Source: Brevibacillus panacihumi
GTDB taxonomy: Bacteria; Bacillota; Bacilli; Brevibacillales; Brevibacillaceae
Assembly (NCBI RefSeq): GCF_003710985.1
Contig: NZ_RHHT01000072.1
Span: 1 to 64,000 of the forward strand
Reading direction: 5' to 3'
DNA: 64,000 nt
Shown here: positions 25,475 through 34,646 of the stretch, in pieces
How positions within the stretch are numbered: the first letter of the stretch is position 1
Layout of the letters: the number at the start of each line of letters is the position of its first letter
Position numbers and translations under genes: made by a program
Notes under the pieces: model-generated
What the model was told of the DNA's origin: nothing
The model's input: the letters and a program-made list of their open reading frames with translations, nothing else
Databases searched by the model: none

Positions 25475-26036
25475 AATGCAATTCCTGGTCGTATACCCGC
25501 TGGTAACGGTCCTGATAATACAACACCCGCTGGACGTACATGCGCGTCTCCGGGTAAGGAATGTCCTCCAGCGACTCTCTTCGCCCATTCCACTGTCCGT
25601 CATTCAACCATCCATTCACTTTGCCGGGACCGGCATTGTAGGCAGCAATCACCTTGGCGATATCCCCCTCATAGCGATTCCCCAAAAACTGGAGGTACCA
25701 GGTGCCGATCTGGATATTCATGACCGGATCGTAGAGATAATCCTTATTCGCAGGCTTGAATCCCCCCTGCTGAACGATCCATTCAGCCGTATCCGGCATG
25801 ATTTGCATCAATCCGATAGCCCCTTTTTTGGAGACCCGATCAGCTTGGAAGCTGCTCTCCGAACGGATCACTGCCAGGATGAGATGTGGATCCACCCGAT
25901 ATTGACGCGAGGCATCCATGATTTCCTCCCGGTACTTGATGGGGTACATCCACTTCCAGACAAACGAGGTATTGAGCAAAAAGAAGAACGCGATCAAGAC
26001 AATTCCCAACCATGCTCTTCGTTTGCCTAACGTCAT
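25473..26036 (-). CDS. Membrane-anchored lytic transglycosylase (SLT domain)
   Basis: The 187-residue protein has an N-terminal signal-anchor (about 8-28) and a goose-lysozyme-like SLT domain that cleaves peptidoglycan glycan strands. Catalytic Glu is E60 in AVIRSESSF; other family motifs are KKGAIGLMQIMPDTA, DPVMNIQIGTWYL and VIAAYNAGPGKVNGW. The start codon overlaps the coaE stop (ATGA), implying coupled translation. In B. subtilis a ytaF-type gene, not an slt gene, accompanies coaE-mutM. Confidence 0.92.
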   Translation of the reverse strand: MTLGKRRAWLGIVLIAFFFLLNTSFVWKWMYPIKYREEIMDASRQYRVDPHLILAVIRSESSFQADRVSKKGAIGLMQIMPDTAEWIVQQGGFKPANKDYLYDPVMNIQIGTWYLQFLGNRYEGDIAKVIAAYNAGPGKVNGWLNDGQWNGRRESLEDIPYPETRMYVQRVLYYQDRYQRVYDQELH

Positions 26037-26635
26037 AAACCGATCTCCGCACGGATCGCCGACAGCATTTCTTCGACTTGCCGCTCCGCCTCTTCCCGTG
26101 AGCGCGAATTGTCGATCAAGAAATCAGCTTCGGCTTTTTTCTGATCGATGGGCAATTGCGCGCGCAGCCGTTTTTGGGCCTGCTCTTCCTGCATCTCATC
26201 GCGCTCCATCATCCGTGCCAACTGCATGTGAGCGGGTGCGTAGACCACGACGATTTTGTCCACCATGTGTTGCAGCTTGCTTTCAAACAGCAGGGGAATA
26301 TCCATAAAAACGATGCTTGCTCCGTTCTTTTCTGCCGCTTCTGCTTCTTCGCGCATGACACGACGCACCTCAGGATGGACGATGGCATTCAGTTTTTGCC
26401 GCTCTGATTCATCCGAAAATACGATCTCACCCAGTTTTTTCCTGTCAATCTGACCGTCAGCGAGAAGAATCTCGCGGCCAAAATGCGCCACGATTGCTTC
26501 ATACGCCGGTTTTCCCGGCTCTACTACATCCCGGGCAATCTGATCTGCATCGATCACCGGTATCCCTCGTTCCCGAAGCATCCCGGTGACGGTGCTTTTT
26601 CCAGTGGCAATGCCGCCTGTCAAACCCAGAATCAT
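26033..26635 (-). CDS. coaE: Dephospho-CoA kinase
   Basis: Last step of coenzyme A synthesis. The 200-residue protein carries the P-loop GGIATGKST (about 7-15), VIDADQIARDVVEPG, the HPEVRRVMREE lid-region motif and DIPLLFESKL. I use ATG 26635 (MILGLTGG), for which AGGAGG is 6 bases upstream; another ATG six bases earlier abuts the ribosome site. It lies 26 bases after mutM and overlaps the transglycosylase gene by 4 bases. Confidence 0.95.
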   Translation of the reverse strand: MILGLTGGIATGKSTVTGMLRERGIPVIDADQIARDVVEPGKPAYEAIVAHFGREILLADGQIDRKKLGEIVFSDESERQKLNAIVHPEVRRVMREEAEAAEKNGASIVFMDIPLLFESKLQHMVDKIVVVYAPAHMQLARMMERDEMQEEQAQKRLRAQLPIDQKKAEADFLIDNSRSREEAERQVEEMLSAIRAEIGL

Positions 26636-26661
26636 CTCCATCCTCCTCCCCTGCTCGTACT

Positions 26662-27495
26662 TTATGACTTCCGCTTCTGACATTTGGGACAGACATGTGT
26701 CCCACGGCCGCCGACAACCAAGCGGACGATCGGCGTTCCGCAGTTGACACACGGTTCATCCTTGCGTCCGTAGACCGCGAGCGACTGCTGGAACATCCCC
26801 ATTTCGCCCTGGCCGTTTACGTAGGACTTGATCGAGCTGCCGCCTTGCTCGACAGCTTCCTGCAGAGTAGACACAATGCTCTCATGCAGACGCTCGACTT
26901 GCTTGCCCGTCAATTTTCCCGCCGGAGTCTCCGGGTGAATTCCCGACTTAAACAACGACTCGTCCACATAAATATTCCCCAGGCCGACCAGACATTCCTG
27001 GTTCAGCAGCAGCGGCTTGATTTTTGTCGTGCGGTTTTTCAACAATCCGCGCAGAACCTCCGGCGTAAATCCTTCGTCCAGCGGCTCCACGCCGAGCTTT
27101 GCCAACGGCCCGACCGATGTTTCGAGTCCCTTGGGAAAGACATCCATCGTGCCAAACTGGCGCACGTCGCGGTAGCGCAGCTCGGTCCCGTCCGTAAAGT
27201 GAAAAATGACATGCGTATGCTTTTCCACCGGCTCCACGGCATGGTACAGTCCATATCTGCCCTCCATCCGCAGATGGGAAATCAGCACATCCTGGTCGAG
27301 AATGAACTGGATAAACTTGGCCCGCCTTTTGATCTCATGAATCGTCTGTCCGCACAATTGCGCCTTGAACGCTTCTACATCATCAGGTTGGCGAATGATT
27401 CGCGGCAAGCTTACACTTACCCGTTCGATCTTCTTTCCCTTCACCAAGGTCTGCAGGGTACGTACGACGGTCTCCACCTCTGGCAATTCCGGCAT
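26662..27495 (-). CDS. mutM: Formamidopyrimidine-DNA glycosylase (MutM/Fpg)
   Basis: Removes 8-oxoguanine and formamidopyrimidines and nicks the strand by beta/delta-elimination. The 277-residue protein starts MPELPEVETV with catalytic Pro2 and Glu3. The conserved Lys in the KRRAKF segment, the H2TH region (QECLVGLGNIYVDESLFKSGIHPE) and the C-terminal zinc finger CxxC...CxxC (about 248-271) with the GRGTHVCPKC tip are complete. Gene order polA-mutM-coaE is the conserved Bacillus arrangement. Confidence 0.97.
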   Translation of the reverse strand: MPELPEVETVVRTLQTLVKGKKIERVSVSLPRIIRQPDDVEAFKAQLCGQTIHEIKRRAKFIQFILDQDVLISHLRMEGRYGLYHAVEPVEKHTHVIFHFTDGTELRYRDVRQFGTMDVFPKGLETSVGPLAKLGVEPLDEGFTPEVLRGLLKNRTTKIKPLLLNQECLVGLGNIYVDESLFKSGIHPETPAGKLTGKQVERLHESIVSTLQEAVEQGGSSIKSYVNGQGEMGMFQQSLAVYGRKDEPCVNCGTPIVRLVVGGRGTHVCPKCQKRKS

Positions 27496-27544
27496 ATGCC
27501 TCCTCCTCTCGCTGTCTCATTTCTCTTATCTGTCATCGGCCCGC

Positions 27545-30187
27545 CTACTTGGCATCGTACCAGCTGCGTCCGTAATTCACGTCCACCTTGAGCGGAACAT
27601 CCAGCTCGAGTGCGTTTTCCATGACCTCTGGCACTAGATTCTGCATGATTTCCAATTCATCCTGCGGCACTTCAAAAACCAATTCGTCATGCACCTGCAA
27701 CAGCATGCGGCTTTTCAACCCTTTTTCCTCCAGGGACTTCTGCATGCGGATCATCGCGAGCTTGATGACGTCCGCGGCTGTCCCCTGGATCGGCGTATTC
27801 ATCGCCGTACGCTCGGCAAAGGAGCGCAGGTTGAAGTTGCTGCTGCGAATATCCGGCAGGTATCTGCGGCGCTGAAGCAGCGTCGTGACGTATCCGTCCT
27901 GCTTGGCCTGCTGGACGATCTCTTCCATCCAGCGTTTCACGCCTGAGAAGACGGAGAAATAGCGCTCGATAAAGTCGCCTGCTTCCTTACGGGTGATATT
28001 CAGGTTTTGCGACAAGCCATAATCGCTGATGCCATACACAATCCCGAAATTGACCGCTTTGGCCTGGCGCCGCATCAGGGATGTCACATCCTGTTCGGCC
28101 ACACCAAATACATCCATTGCCGTGCGCGTGTGAATATCCATATTCTTGCGGAACGCATCGATCAGATTCTCATCCCCGGAGATATGAGCCAGGATGCGCA
28201 GCTCGATCTGCGAGTAGTCAGCCGCCAGGATATAGCAGTCTGCTTCGGTAGGGATGAAGGCTTCCCTGATCTTCCTTCCCTCTTCCATACGGATCGGGAT
28301 GTTCTGCAAGTTGGGATCTGTACTGGACAATCTTCCGGTCGCTGTCGTGGCCTGATTGAAAATGGTGTGTACCTTGCTTGTATTCCCGTGAATTTCCTTG
28401 GTCAAACCCTCGATATAGGTGGAGCGCAGCTTGCCCAACTGACGGAAGGTGAGGATGGTGTCGATAATCGGATGATAGGGAGCCAGCTTTTCCAGCACAT
28501 CCGCACTGGTCGAAGGTCCCGTCTTGGTCTTTTTCAAAACAGGCAGATCCAGCTTTTCGTACAAGACCTCGCCGAGCTGTTTGGGCGAATTGATATTAAA
28601 GGACATGCCTGCCAAATCATAGATCTGCGCAGTCAAATCCTCCAGCTTGCGATCCAGTTCTTCCCCCATCTGTGCCAATCGTTCGGCGTTTACGCGAACC
28701 CCGTGCTTCTCCATCTCCGCAAGCACTAGGCTGAGCGGTCCTTCCAGATCGTTGAGCAACCCGGACAAGTCATTTTCTTCCAGCTGCTCGCGCAAGACAG
28801 GGACAGCTTGCCAGATGGCCTTCGCCTTTTTCGCGACATGCTCGCTCAACTCATCCGTCTCCGGGATCAGCCGCTTGGCCCCTTTTCCGTACAACTCCTC
28901 GTCGGGCAAGACGTGCACCTGGGCGTATTGGGCCGCTATGCTGTCCACAGTCGGATTGCTCTCTGCCGCGTTGAGCAGGTAGGAGGCGAGGTATACATCA
29001 AAGTTGATGCCTTTGATGTCCAGGCCGTGCCAAGCAAGTCCCACTGTGTCGCGCTTGCCGTCAAACGTCCATTTCTCCTGGCCTGCGTCCCCCAGCCAGT
29101 TGCGGAAAGCCTCCCATTCCTTGGCGTCGTCCCAGGACACATAAAGCGCGATGTCTTCGTTCGCCAGACCAAATCCCAAAATCGGCGCATGGTGATAATT
29201 CTCTCCGTCCATCTCAACGTAGATCGCCATCGGGGAAGTCAGATTCGCTGCGAAGGAGTCCGCATTTTCAGGCGTCACCACCTCAAAGGAAAATGCCTGC
29301 TTTTCTTCGCTCGGCGCAGTAGAGGCTGTCCCCTTCACTTTGGACAGCAGGGATTTGAATTCCATCTTTTTAAAGAATTCCGTGACAGAAGCCCCGTCAT
29401 AGCCGTCGTAGACCGTATCTTCAAGATTGAGCTCAACAGGGGCATCTCGCATAATCGTCGCCAAGGCTTTGCTCAGCTTGGCCTTGTCCACATTTTCACG
29501 CAGGTTCTCCTGCAGTTTTTTGCCGGATACGCGATCGACGTTTTCCAGCACCTGCTCCACAGAGCCGTACTCATGCAGCAGCTTCAGGGCTGTTTTTTCG
29601 CCTACCCCAGGCACCCCCGGAATATTGTCGGAGGTATCGCCCATCAACCCTTTTAGATCAATGATTTGCAGCGGCTCAAGGCCGTATTTATCCGTAATCT
29701 CCTGTGGCGTGTACAGTTCGATCTCGCTGACGCCCTTACGCGTCAAAGCTACGCTTACATGGTCCGAGACGAGCTGCAGCATATCCTTGTCCCCGGTGAT
29801 TACAGTCGTTTTCCAATTCTGTTCGTCAGCCTGTTTCGTCAGGGTGCCGATGATGTCGTCCGCTTCATAGCCTTCCAGCTCAAATCGCTTGATGGAGAAG
29901 GCGTCCAATAATTCACGCATGAGCGGGAACTGCTCGGAAAGCTCGGGCGGCGTCTTTTTCCGTCCACCCTTGTACTCCGCAAATTCACTGTGGCGAAACA
30001 CGACTTTGCCAGCGTCAAATGCGACCATGATATGAGTCGGCTGGAGCTCTTCCAATACCTTCAACAGCATGGTCGTAAAACCGAGCACAGCATTCGTATG
30101 CAGTCCTGCTGACGTGGACAGCAGCGGCAGTGCATAAAAGGCGCGGTTGGCAATACTATTCCCGTCTATCAAGACAAAATGACCCAA
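27545..30187 (-). CDS. polA: DNA polymerase I
   Basis: Repair and Okazaki-fragment polymerase. The 880-residue protein has a 5'-nuclease domain (about 1-290, FVLIDGNSIANRAFYALP, VITGDKDMLQLV), a degenerate 3'-5' exonuclease domain (about 300-470, where the catalytic DxE is replaced by YVEMDGEN) and the family A polymerase domain. Its motifs are DYSQIELR (A, about 653-660), RRQAKAVNFGIVYG (B, about 705) and VHDELVFE (C, about 832). Loss of proofreading residues is normal for Bacillus PolA. I use TTG 30187, which follows GAGAGGGG; an upstream TTG at 30211 has no ribosome site. Confidence 0.96.
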   Translation of the reverse strand: MGHFVLIDGNSIANRAFYALPLLSTSAGLHTNAVLGFTTMLLKVLEELQPTHIMVAFDAGKVVFRHSEFAEYKGGRKKTPPELSEQFPLMRELLDAFSIKRFELEGYEADDIIGTLTKQADEQNWKTTVITGDKDMLQLVSDHVSVALTRKGVSEIELYTPQEITDKYGLEPLQIIDLKGLMGDTSDNIPGVPGVGEKTALKLLHEYGSVEQVLENVDRVSGKKLQENLRENVDKAKLSKALATIMRDAPVELNLEDTVYDGYDGASVTEFFKKMEFKSLLSKVKGTASTAPSEEKQAFSFEVVTPENADSFAANLTSPMAIYVEMDGENYHHAPILGFGLANEDIALYVSWDDAKEWEAFRNWLGDAGQEKWTFDGKRDTVGLAWHGLDIKGINFDVYLASYLLNAAESNPTVDSIAAQYAQVHVLPDEELYGKGAKRLIPETDELSEHVAKKAKAIWQAVPVLREQLEENDLSGLLNDLEGPLSLVLAEMEKHGVRVNAERLAQMGEELDRKLEDLTAQIYDLAGMSFNINSPKQLGEVLYEKLDLPVLKKTKTGPSTSADVLEKLAPYHPIIDTILTFRQLGKLRSTYIEGLTKEIHGNTSKVHTIFNQATTATGRLSSTDPNLQNIPIRMEEGRKIREAFIPTEADCYILAADYSQIELRILAHISGDENLIDAFRKNMDIHTRTAMDVFGVAEQDVTSLMRRQAKAVNFGIVYGISDYGLSQNLNITRKEAGDFIERYFSVFSGVKRWMEEIVQQAKQDGYVTTLLQRRRYLPDIRSSNFNLRSFAERTAMNTPIQGTAADVIKLAMIRMQKSLEEKGLKSRMLLQVHDELVFEVPQDELEIMQNLVPEVMENALELDVPLKVDVNYGRSWYDAK

Positions 30188-30329
30188 GGATTCCGACCCC
30201 TCTCGTGACAAAACGTACTATTCTTAATCGTAACATAGGGGAAACATCCAAGCCAAGCCTGTAAGGGCGAATGGGTAAACAGAACCAGGCTTGAACAAAC
30301 TAAAGGAAAATGACAAGGCAGGCGATCCT

Positions 30330-31127
30330 ATGCATATGAAAAAATTCCTTCCGCATGTGCTCGCATGGGTCTTTATCACATGTACAAGCGGCATTCATGC
30401 GACAGCAGCCATACCCGAGGTCTCCCCCGCGCCGCTTCCAGCCAAACCCAAGCAGGTTGCATTTGTGATCGATGATTTCGGCAACAACATGAAAGGCACG
30501 GAGGAAATGCTCTCCATGCCCGTTCCGATGACGATTGCGGTCATGCCTTTCTTGCCCAGCACGAAAAAGGATGCTGAGCTAGCCTATAAAAACGGGCATG
30601 ACGTCATCGTGCACATGCCGATGGAGCCCCTCAAGGGACGGGCTTCGTGGCTGGGACCAGGGGCCATCACAACCGATTTGTCTGATGAAGAGATCCGCGA
30701 TCGGCTCCGCAAGGCGATAGACGAGGTCCCTCACGCAATCGGCATGAACAACCATATGGGTTCCAAGGCGACAGCCGACGAGCGCGTCATGCGGATCGTC
30801 ATGGGCGTTCTGAAGGAGCGAGGACTTTATTTTCTGGACAGCAAGACCAACTATCGCAGTGTAGCAGGCAAAATAGCGAAGGAAATCGGCGTTCCCTACA
30901 CGGAGAATCAAATGTTTCTCGATGATTCCTTGACCACTGAACACATCACCAAGCAGCTGGAAATAACCTGCCATCGCCTTGACAAAGAGCGACGCTGTAT
31001 CGTCATCGGCCATGTCGGGCCGGCTGGCAAGAAGACAGCCTCCATTCTGCGGCAGTACATCCCGCGGATCCAGAAGGAGGCTGAATTCGTCACAATCTCA
31101 AAAATGATTTTCCAGGCGGTCAACTAA
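30330..31127 (+). CDS. Divergent polysaccharide deacetylase family protein (exported)
   Basis: The 265-residue protein has a signal peptide (about 1-27) and a divergent polysaccharide deacetylase domain (DUF610/YibQ-like). Visible motifs are QVAFVIDDFGNNMKGTEEML, PVPMTIAVMPFLP, HDVIVHMPMEPL, IGMNNHMGSKATADERVM, LYFLDSKTNYRS and RCIVIGHVGPAGKKTASIL. Relatives sit in the NodB fold but their substrate is not established. ATG 30330 has AAGGCAGG about 7 bases upstream. Its last 30 bases overlap the convergent amidase gene. Confidence 0.87.
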   Translation: MHMKKFLPHVLAWVFITCTSGIHATAAIPEVSPAPLPAKPKQVAFVIDDFGNNMKGTEEMLSMPVPMTIAVMPFLPSTKKDAELAYKNGHDVIVHMPMEPLKGRASWLGPGAITTDLSDEEIRDRLRKAIDEVPHAIGMNNHMGSKATADERVMRIVMGVLKERGLYFLDSKTNYRSVAGKIAKEIGVPYTENQMFLDDSLTTEHITKQLEITCHRLDKERRCIVIGHVGPAGKKTASILRQYIPRIQKEAEFVTISKMIFQAVN

Positions 31128-31838
31128 GTCCTGCCATAAGCTTTCCTCCACTTTCTGCTCAACCGTCATCTCTCCCGTCAGGGTTACGTATTCGCTCACG
31201 GCCTCTCGAATGGCCTGAGCGATCTTTTTTTGCCCCGCGGGGCTGGTCATTTCAGCACGATCCTGGGCATTGCTGATGAATCCCATCTCGATGATTACAG
31301 ACGGACAATAGTTGTGGCGAAGCATGTAATACGTCTTTCCTTTTACCGGCTTGTGCTTTGTACCCGCATAGCGATTCAGCGAGTTTTGCAGCAGCTGGGC
31401 AAGCATGTAGCTTTGCTCGTTGGTCTGGTACAATACCAACGGCCCGCGTCGTTTGGAATCCGCTGACCAGTTGACATGCAGGCTGAGCATCATCTGAGGA
31501 TCGATCACTTGAGCGAGATTTCTTCGCTGGGCGAGATCACGCAGATGACGGGAGCGGATTTTCTGCCAACGGTTGTCATCGCTTAGCGCAATATCTTCGT
31601 TGCGATTCAGTGCGGTGTTGAAGCCGGCTTCCGTCAATTGGCGGTACAATTCTTGCGCAACCTGGAGATTGATGTCCTTCTCATACAGGGATCCGTATGT
31701 CGTACCTGAATCCACACCTCCGTGTCCGACGTCTATGAGTATTTGTATGGGGGTGAACGGGAGTGCCGAAGTTCGGCTCGGGTAATTCACAAGCACCAAC
31801 AGCGTCGCCATAATGATTACAAGCATTCTGTTTCGCAT
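31098..31838 (-). CDS. N-acetylmuramoyl-L-alanine amidase, CwlD-like (Amidase_3)
   Basis: The 246-residue protein has a signal peptide or anchor (about 1-25) and a zinc amidase domain that cleaves the MurNAc-L-Ala bond. Zinc ligands are visible in DVGHGGVDSG, LYEKDINLQVA and SLHVNWSAD, and the catalytic Glu in VIIEMGFISNAQD. It resembles CwlD, which prepares muramic lactam of spore cortex, but assignment within the Amidase_3 group is not certain. No strong ribosome site precedes the first ATG; the ATG 12 bases inside is an alternative start. The 3' end overlaps the convergent deacetylase gene by 30 bases. Confidence 0.88.
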   Translation of the reverse strand: MRNRMLVIIMATLLVLVNYPSRTSALPFTPIQILIDVGHGGVDSGTTYGSLYEKDINLQVAQELYRQLTEAGFNTALNRNEDIALSDDNRWQKIRSRHLRDLAQRRNLAQVIDPQMMLSLHVNWSADSKRRGPLVLYQTNEQSYMLAQLLQNSLNRYAGTKHKPVKGKTYYMLRHNYCPSVIIEMGFISNAQDRAEMTSPAGQKKIAQAIREAVSEYVTLTGEMTVEQKVEESLWQDLVDRLENHF

Positions 31839-31896
31839 GCTTGTAGGATTTCCAGTTGAAGAGAAAACCTCTCAGCCGGGGGTAAAAGCATTAACA

Positions 31897-31925
31897 TTGT
31901 GAATTGCACCCTCGAGAGATACAAT
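31897..31925 (+). promoter_or_regulatory. SigA promoter of the EamA transporter operon
   Basis: TTGTGA, 17-base spacer, TACAAT; about 39 bases before the start codon. Confidence 0.6.
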
Positions 31926-31963
31926 AGAGACGATCCAGATTCCTTTGTAAGAAGGTGCTTTTT

Positions 31964-32917
31964 GTGCAACAAACCTCGGACAAGCCTGTAATATCGCCTT
32001 ATCTCGTCCTTATTTTTGCTGTTCTTGCCATCTCCACTTCCGCTATCTTTGTCAAACTCTCGGATGCTCCTGCGCCGATCATCGCCACGTATCGGCTGGT
32101 TTTTTCAGTCGTTCTTACTCTCCCGTTGCTGTATTGGAATCGCGGCGCCTGGAAGGAAATCGGCCGGATGTCCAAGAAGGCTTGGGGATTGTGCATCCTG
32201 TCTGGCGCTTTTTTGGCCAGCCACTTCCTGCTTTGGTTCGAATCTCTCAACTACACATCTGTGGCAAGCTCTACGGTGCTCGTGACCCTGCAGCCGCTTT
32301 TTGCTTTTGTTGGAGGGTATTTCTTCTTCCAGGAGCGAATTCGCCCGCTTGCCCTGCTGGGTGGGATCGCTGCCATCATTGGCAGCTTCGTCATCGCCTG
32401 GGGTGATTTCCAGATTGGCGGAATGGCTCTGCTGGGAGACATACTCGCCTTGCTCGGGGCTGTCACCGTCACTGGCTACTGGCTGGTGGGACAGTTTATT
32501 CGCCAGCATCTTTCGTCCTTCTCATATACCCTTGTCGTATACTCCGTTACCAGCCTGCTGTTGATCGGCTATGATCTGGCGCTGGGATACCCGTTGGTCG
32601 GCTATTCAGCCGAGAATTGGGGCTGGTTTTTCTGCCTCGCATTGTTTCCGACCCTTCTCGGACATTCCTTGCTCAACTGGGTGATCAAATGGATGAATAC
32701 GACGACGATCTCCATGGGGATCCTTGGCGAACCTGTCGGGACCGCCATTCTCGCTTATATCATCCTTGGGGAAACGGTAACCCTGCCGCAATGGATTGGC
32801 GGGTTGATCATTCTCGGAGGCATTTATCTGTTCATCCGCTTCAACCAACCATCCGCGAAAGGAGTGAGCCCCGGTGAACCAGCATCGGCAACCGAGACAA
32901 CGCAAAAGCTTACGTGA
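31964..32917 (+). CDS. DMT-superfamily (EamA) transporter
   Basis: The 317-residue protein has ten predicted membrane spans formed by two EamA repeats (about 15-145 and 160-295), each ending with the LGxxLIxxGxYL-like segment (here LGGIAAIIGSFVIAW and IGGLIILGGIYLF). Such proteins export amino acids, metabolites or drugs; the substrate cannot be inferred. GTG 31964 follows AAGAAGG by 7 bases. Its end overlaps a small downstream gene by 44 bases. Confidence 0.9.
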   Translation: MQQTSDKPVISPYLVLIFAVLAISTSAIFVKLSDAPAPIIATYRLVFSVVLTLPLLYWNRGAWKEIGRMSKKAWGLCILSGAFLASHFLLWFESLNYTSVASSTVLVTLQPLFAFVGGYFFFQERIRPLALLGGIAAIIGSFVIAWGDFQIGGMALLGDILALLGAVTVTGYWLVGQFIRQHLSSFSYTLVVYSVTSLLLIGYDLALGYPLVGYSAENWGWFFCLALFPTLLGHSLLNWVIKWMNTTTISMGILGEPVGTAILAYIILGETVTLPQWIGGLIILGGIYLFIRFNQPSAKGVSPGEPASATETTQKLT

Positions 32918-33023
32918 ATATATCAAAGGGCTCAGTGTCTGGGCCAAGATCGGCTGGGTGATTTTTCTCGGGTACATCGTGGGACGAATCATTTACTGGA
33001 TCACAAAGCTGCTCTCTTCTTGA
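32874..33023 (+). CDS. 49-residue single-span membrane peptide
   Basis: A short open frame beginning GTG 32874 with AAAGGAG 9 bases upstream. The peptide has a basic N-terminus (NQHRQPRQRKSLREYIKG), then one hydrophobic span at about 24-43 (WAKIGWVIFLGYIVGRIIYW) and a short tail. It overlaps the end of the EamA gene by 44 bases in another frame and ends just before a terminator, so it is probably co-translated. It follows the positive-inside rule: basic N-terminus in the cytoplasm. No family recognised; it could be a small accessory subunit of the transporter. Confidence 0.65.
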   Translation: MNQHRQPRQRKSLREYIKGLSVWAKIGWVIFLGYIVGRIIYWITKLLSS

Positions 33024-33037
33024 ACAGGGTACATGAC

Positions 33038-33077
33038 AAAAGACAGCAACCGCATCAGGCTGCTGTCTTTTGTTTTT
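33038..33077. terminator. Bidirectional terminator
   Basis: Perfect 11-bp stem AAAAGACAGCA/TGCTGTCTTTT with a 12-base loop, then GTTTTT on the plus strand; the minus strand also ends in CTTTTG. It serves the EamA operon (+) and the efflux operon (-), whose last codons lie inside it. Confidence 0.85.
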
Positions 33078-34632
33078 CCGTCGCTTCTTTGGCTGGCGGC
33101 TTTGGTTTTTTGTGCAGGAAATACAGGAATGGAATGGAGATGACGATCGGGATCGCCGAGATCAGGAAAGTGTCTCCAATCCCCCGAACCAAGGCTTCTT
33201 TTGCCATCATTCCGTACAGGATACTGCTCGCCCCTGCTGTCCCGTAAGCCGTATCCACCCCAGCTTGCGCGTACATGCCGCCAAGACCGGTCAACAGCTG
33301 TGTCGCCATATCACTGTTCAAGTTGTCAGCGATGGAGGACATATGGAACGTTTGTCGGGTCTGCATGCATACGGTCAAAAGCGCGATGGCAAACGAGCTC
33401 ATCACCTGGCGCAAAACGTTGGAGAGCGGTGATGCATCCCCTACATTCTGGCGCGGGACGGCATTCATCCCTACAGTAGACAGCGTCATCATGCAAAGAC
33501 CGATTCCGATCCCCCGGATGGTCAAGATCATATCAATCCATTCATGCATGCTGTCGGCAGCCAGATTGTGCAATTCAAACGTAGTGACGCTCATCGTCAC
33601 CAGACCAACCAAGCCGATCGGGCCGATGCCGTATTTGTCCATCAGCTTGCCGCTGATCGGCATCATGATGGCCATCGCAATGGATTGCGGCATCAGCAGA
33701 ATCCCCGATTCCATGGCGGTCAAGCCCTGGACGTTCTGCAAAAAGATCGGCATCAGGAAGATCCCGCCCATCATCCCCATCATGACAAATCCTGATGTCA
33801 AAATACTGAGGGAGAAGACAGGGATTTTCAACAAGCGAAGATCCAGGAGAGGCTGTTCTTTCCCGAGCTCCACCCAGACAAACAGGGCCAGGCTCATGAT
33901 TGCCACAAAGAACAGGCTGACGATAAAAAAGGAATCCCAGCCCTCCGCTTGCCCTTTACTGAAAGCAAGCAGGAGAGAGCCAAACCCTACGACTGCAAGA
34001 AAAGCTCCCAGATAATCAAACGATAGTTCCGGCTTTTTCGGCGTCTCCTTCAAGAGAATGCTGCTCATCAAGACAGCGAAGATCCCGAACGGCACGCCTA
34101 CCAAAAAAAGGAACTGCCAGCTTAAAAACTCAATCAGGTATCCGCCAAGCGTAGGTCCCAAAGCAGGTGCCGTCATGGAAGCAATCCCGAAAATACCAAG
34201 GGCCATCCCGATTTTTTCCCGGGGCACGATCATGTAGATCATGGACATCCCAATGGGCATGATCATGCCGCCGCTGACGCCCTGAATGACGCGAAACGCG
34301 ATCAATGAAGTATCGCTCCACGCCAAGGCGCATAAAACCGAGGATAAGGTAAAGGAAGCCAGTGAGAGAATAAAGATACGCTTGGAGCCGAACTTCGCGG
34401 ACAAGGAACCGCTCATCGGAATCATGACCGCGTTGGCCAGCATGTATCCCGTCAATACCCATTGCATTGTGTCTGTCGTCGACCCGAAGATGTTGACCAT
34501 CGACGGGAGGGCGACGTTAATCAAACTGTTGTTCAGGATCGCTACGAAGGTGCCGGAGAGAATAGCGAGAAGAGACAGCCACATGCCGCCGCTTCCGCTT
34601 TTTTCCTCCTGCTGTGCTACCGCTTCTGCCAT
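33055..34632 (-). CDS. MFS drug efflux transporter, DHA2 family (EmrB/QacA-like, 14 spans)
   Basis: The 525-residue proton-driven multidrug exporter has about 14 membrane spans. DHA2 motifs are visible: GSLSAKFGSKRIFI (motif A), FRVIQGVSGGMIMP (motif B) and GIASMTAPALGPTLGGYLIE (motif C, antiporter). I choose ATG 34632; a GTG nine bases earlier is in frame. It is the last gene of a four-gene marR-hlyD-adaptor-emrB operon, 14 bases after the adaptor gene. Substrate unknown. Confidence 0.92.
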   Translation of the reverse strand: MAEAVAQQEEKSGSGGMWLSLLAILSGTFVAILNNSLINVALPSMVNIFGSTTDTMQWVLTGYMLANAVMIPMSGSLSAKFGSKRIFILSLASFTLSSVLCALAWSDTSLIAFRVIQGVSGGMIMPIGMSMIYMIVPREKIGMALGIFGIASMTAPALGPTLGGYLIEFLSWQFLFLVGVPFGIFAVLMSSILLKETPKKPELSFDYLGAFLAVVGFGSLLLAFSKGQAEGWDSFFIVSLFFVAIMSLALFVWVELGKEQPLLDLRLLKIPVFSLSILTSGFVMMGMMGGIFLMPIFLQNVQGLTAMESGILLMPQSIAMAIMMPISGKLMDKYGIGPIGLVGLVTMSVTTFELHNLAADSMHEWIDMILTIRGIGIGLCMMTLSTVGMNAVPRQNVGDASPLSNVLRQVMSSFAIALLTVCMQTRQTFHMSSIADNLNSDMATQLLTGLGGMYAQAGVDTAYGTAGASSILYGMMAKEALVRGIGDTFLISAIPIVISIPFLYFLHKKPKPPAKEATEKQKTAA

Positions 34633-34646
34633 ATTTCTCACCCCCG

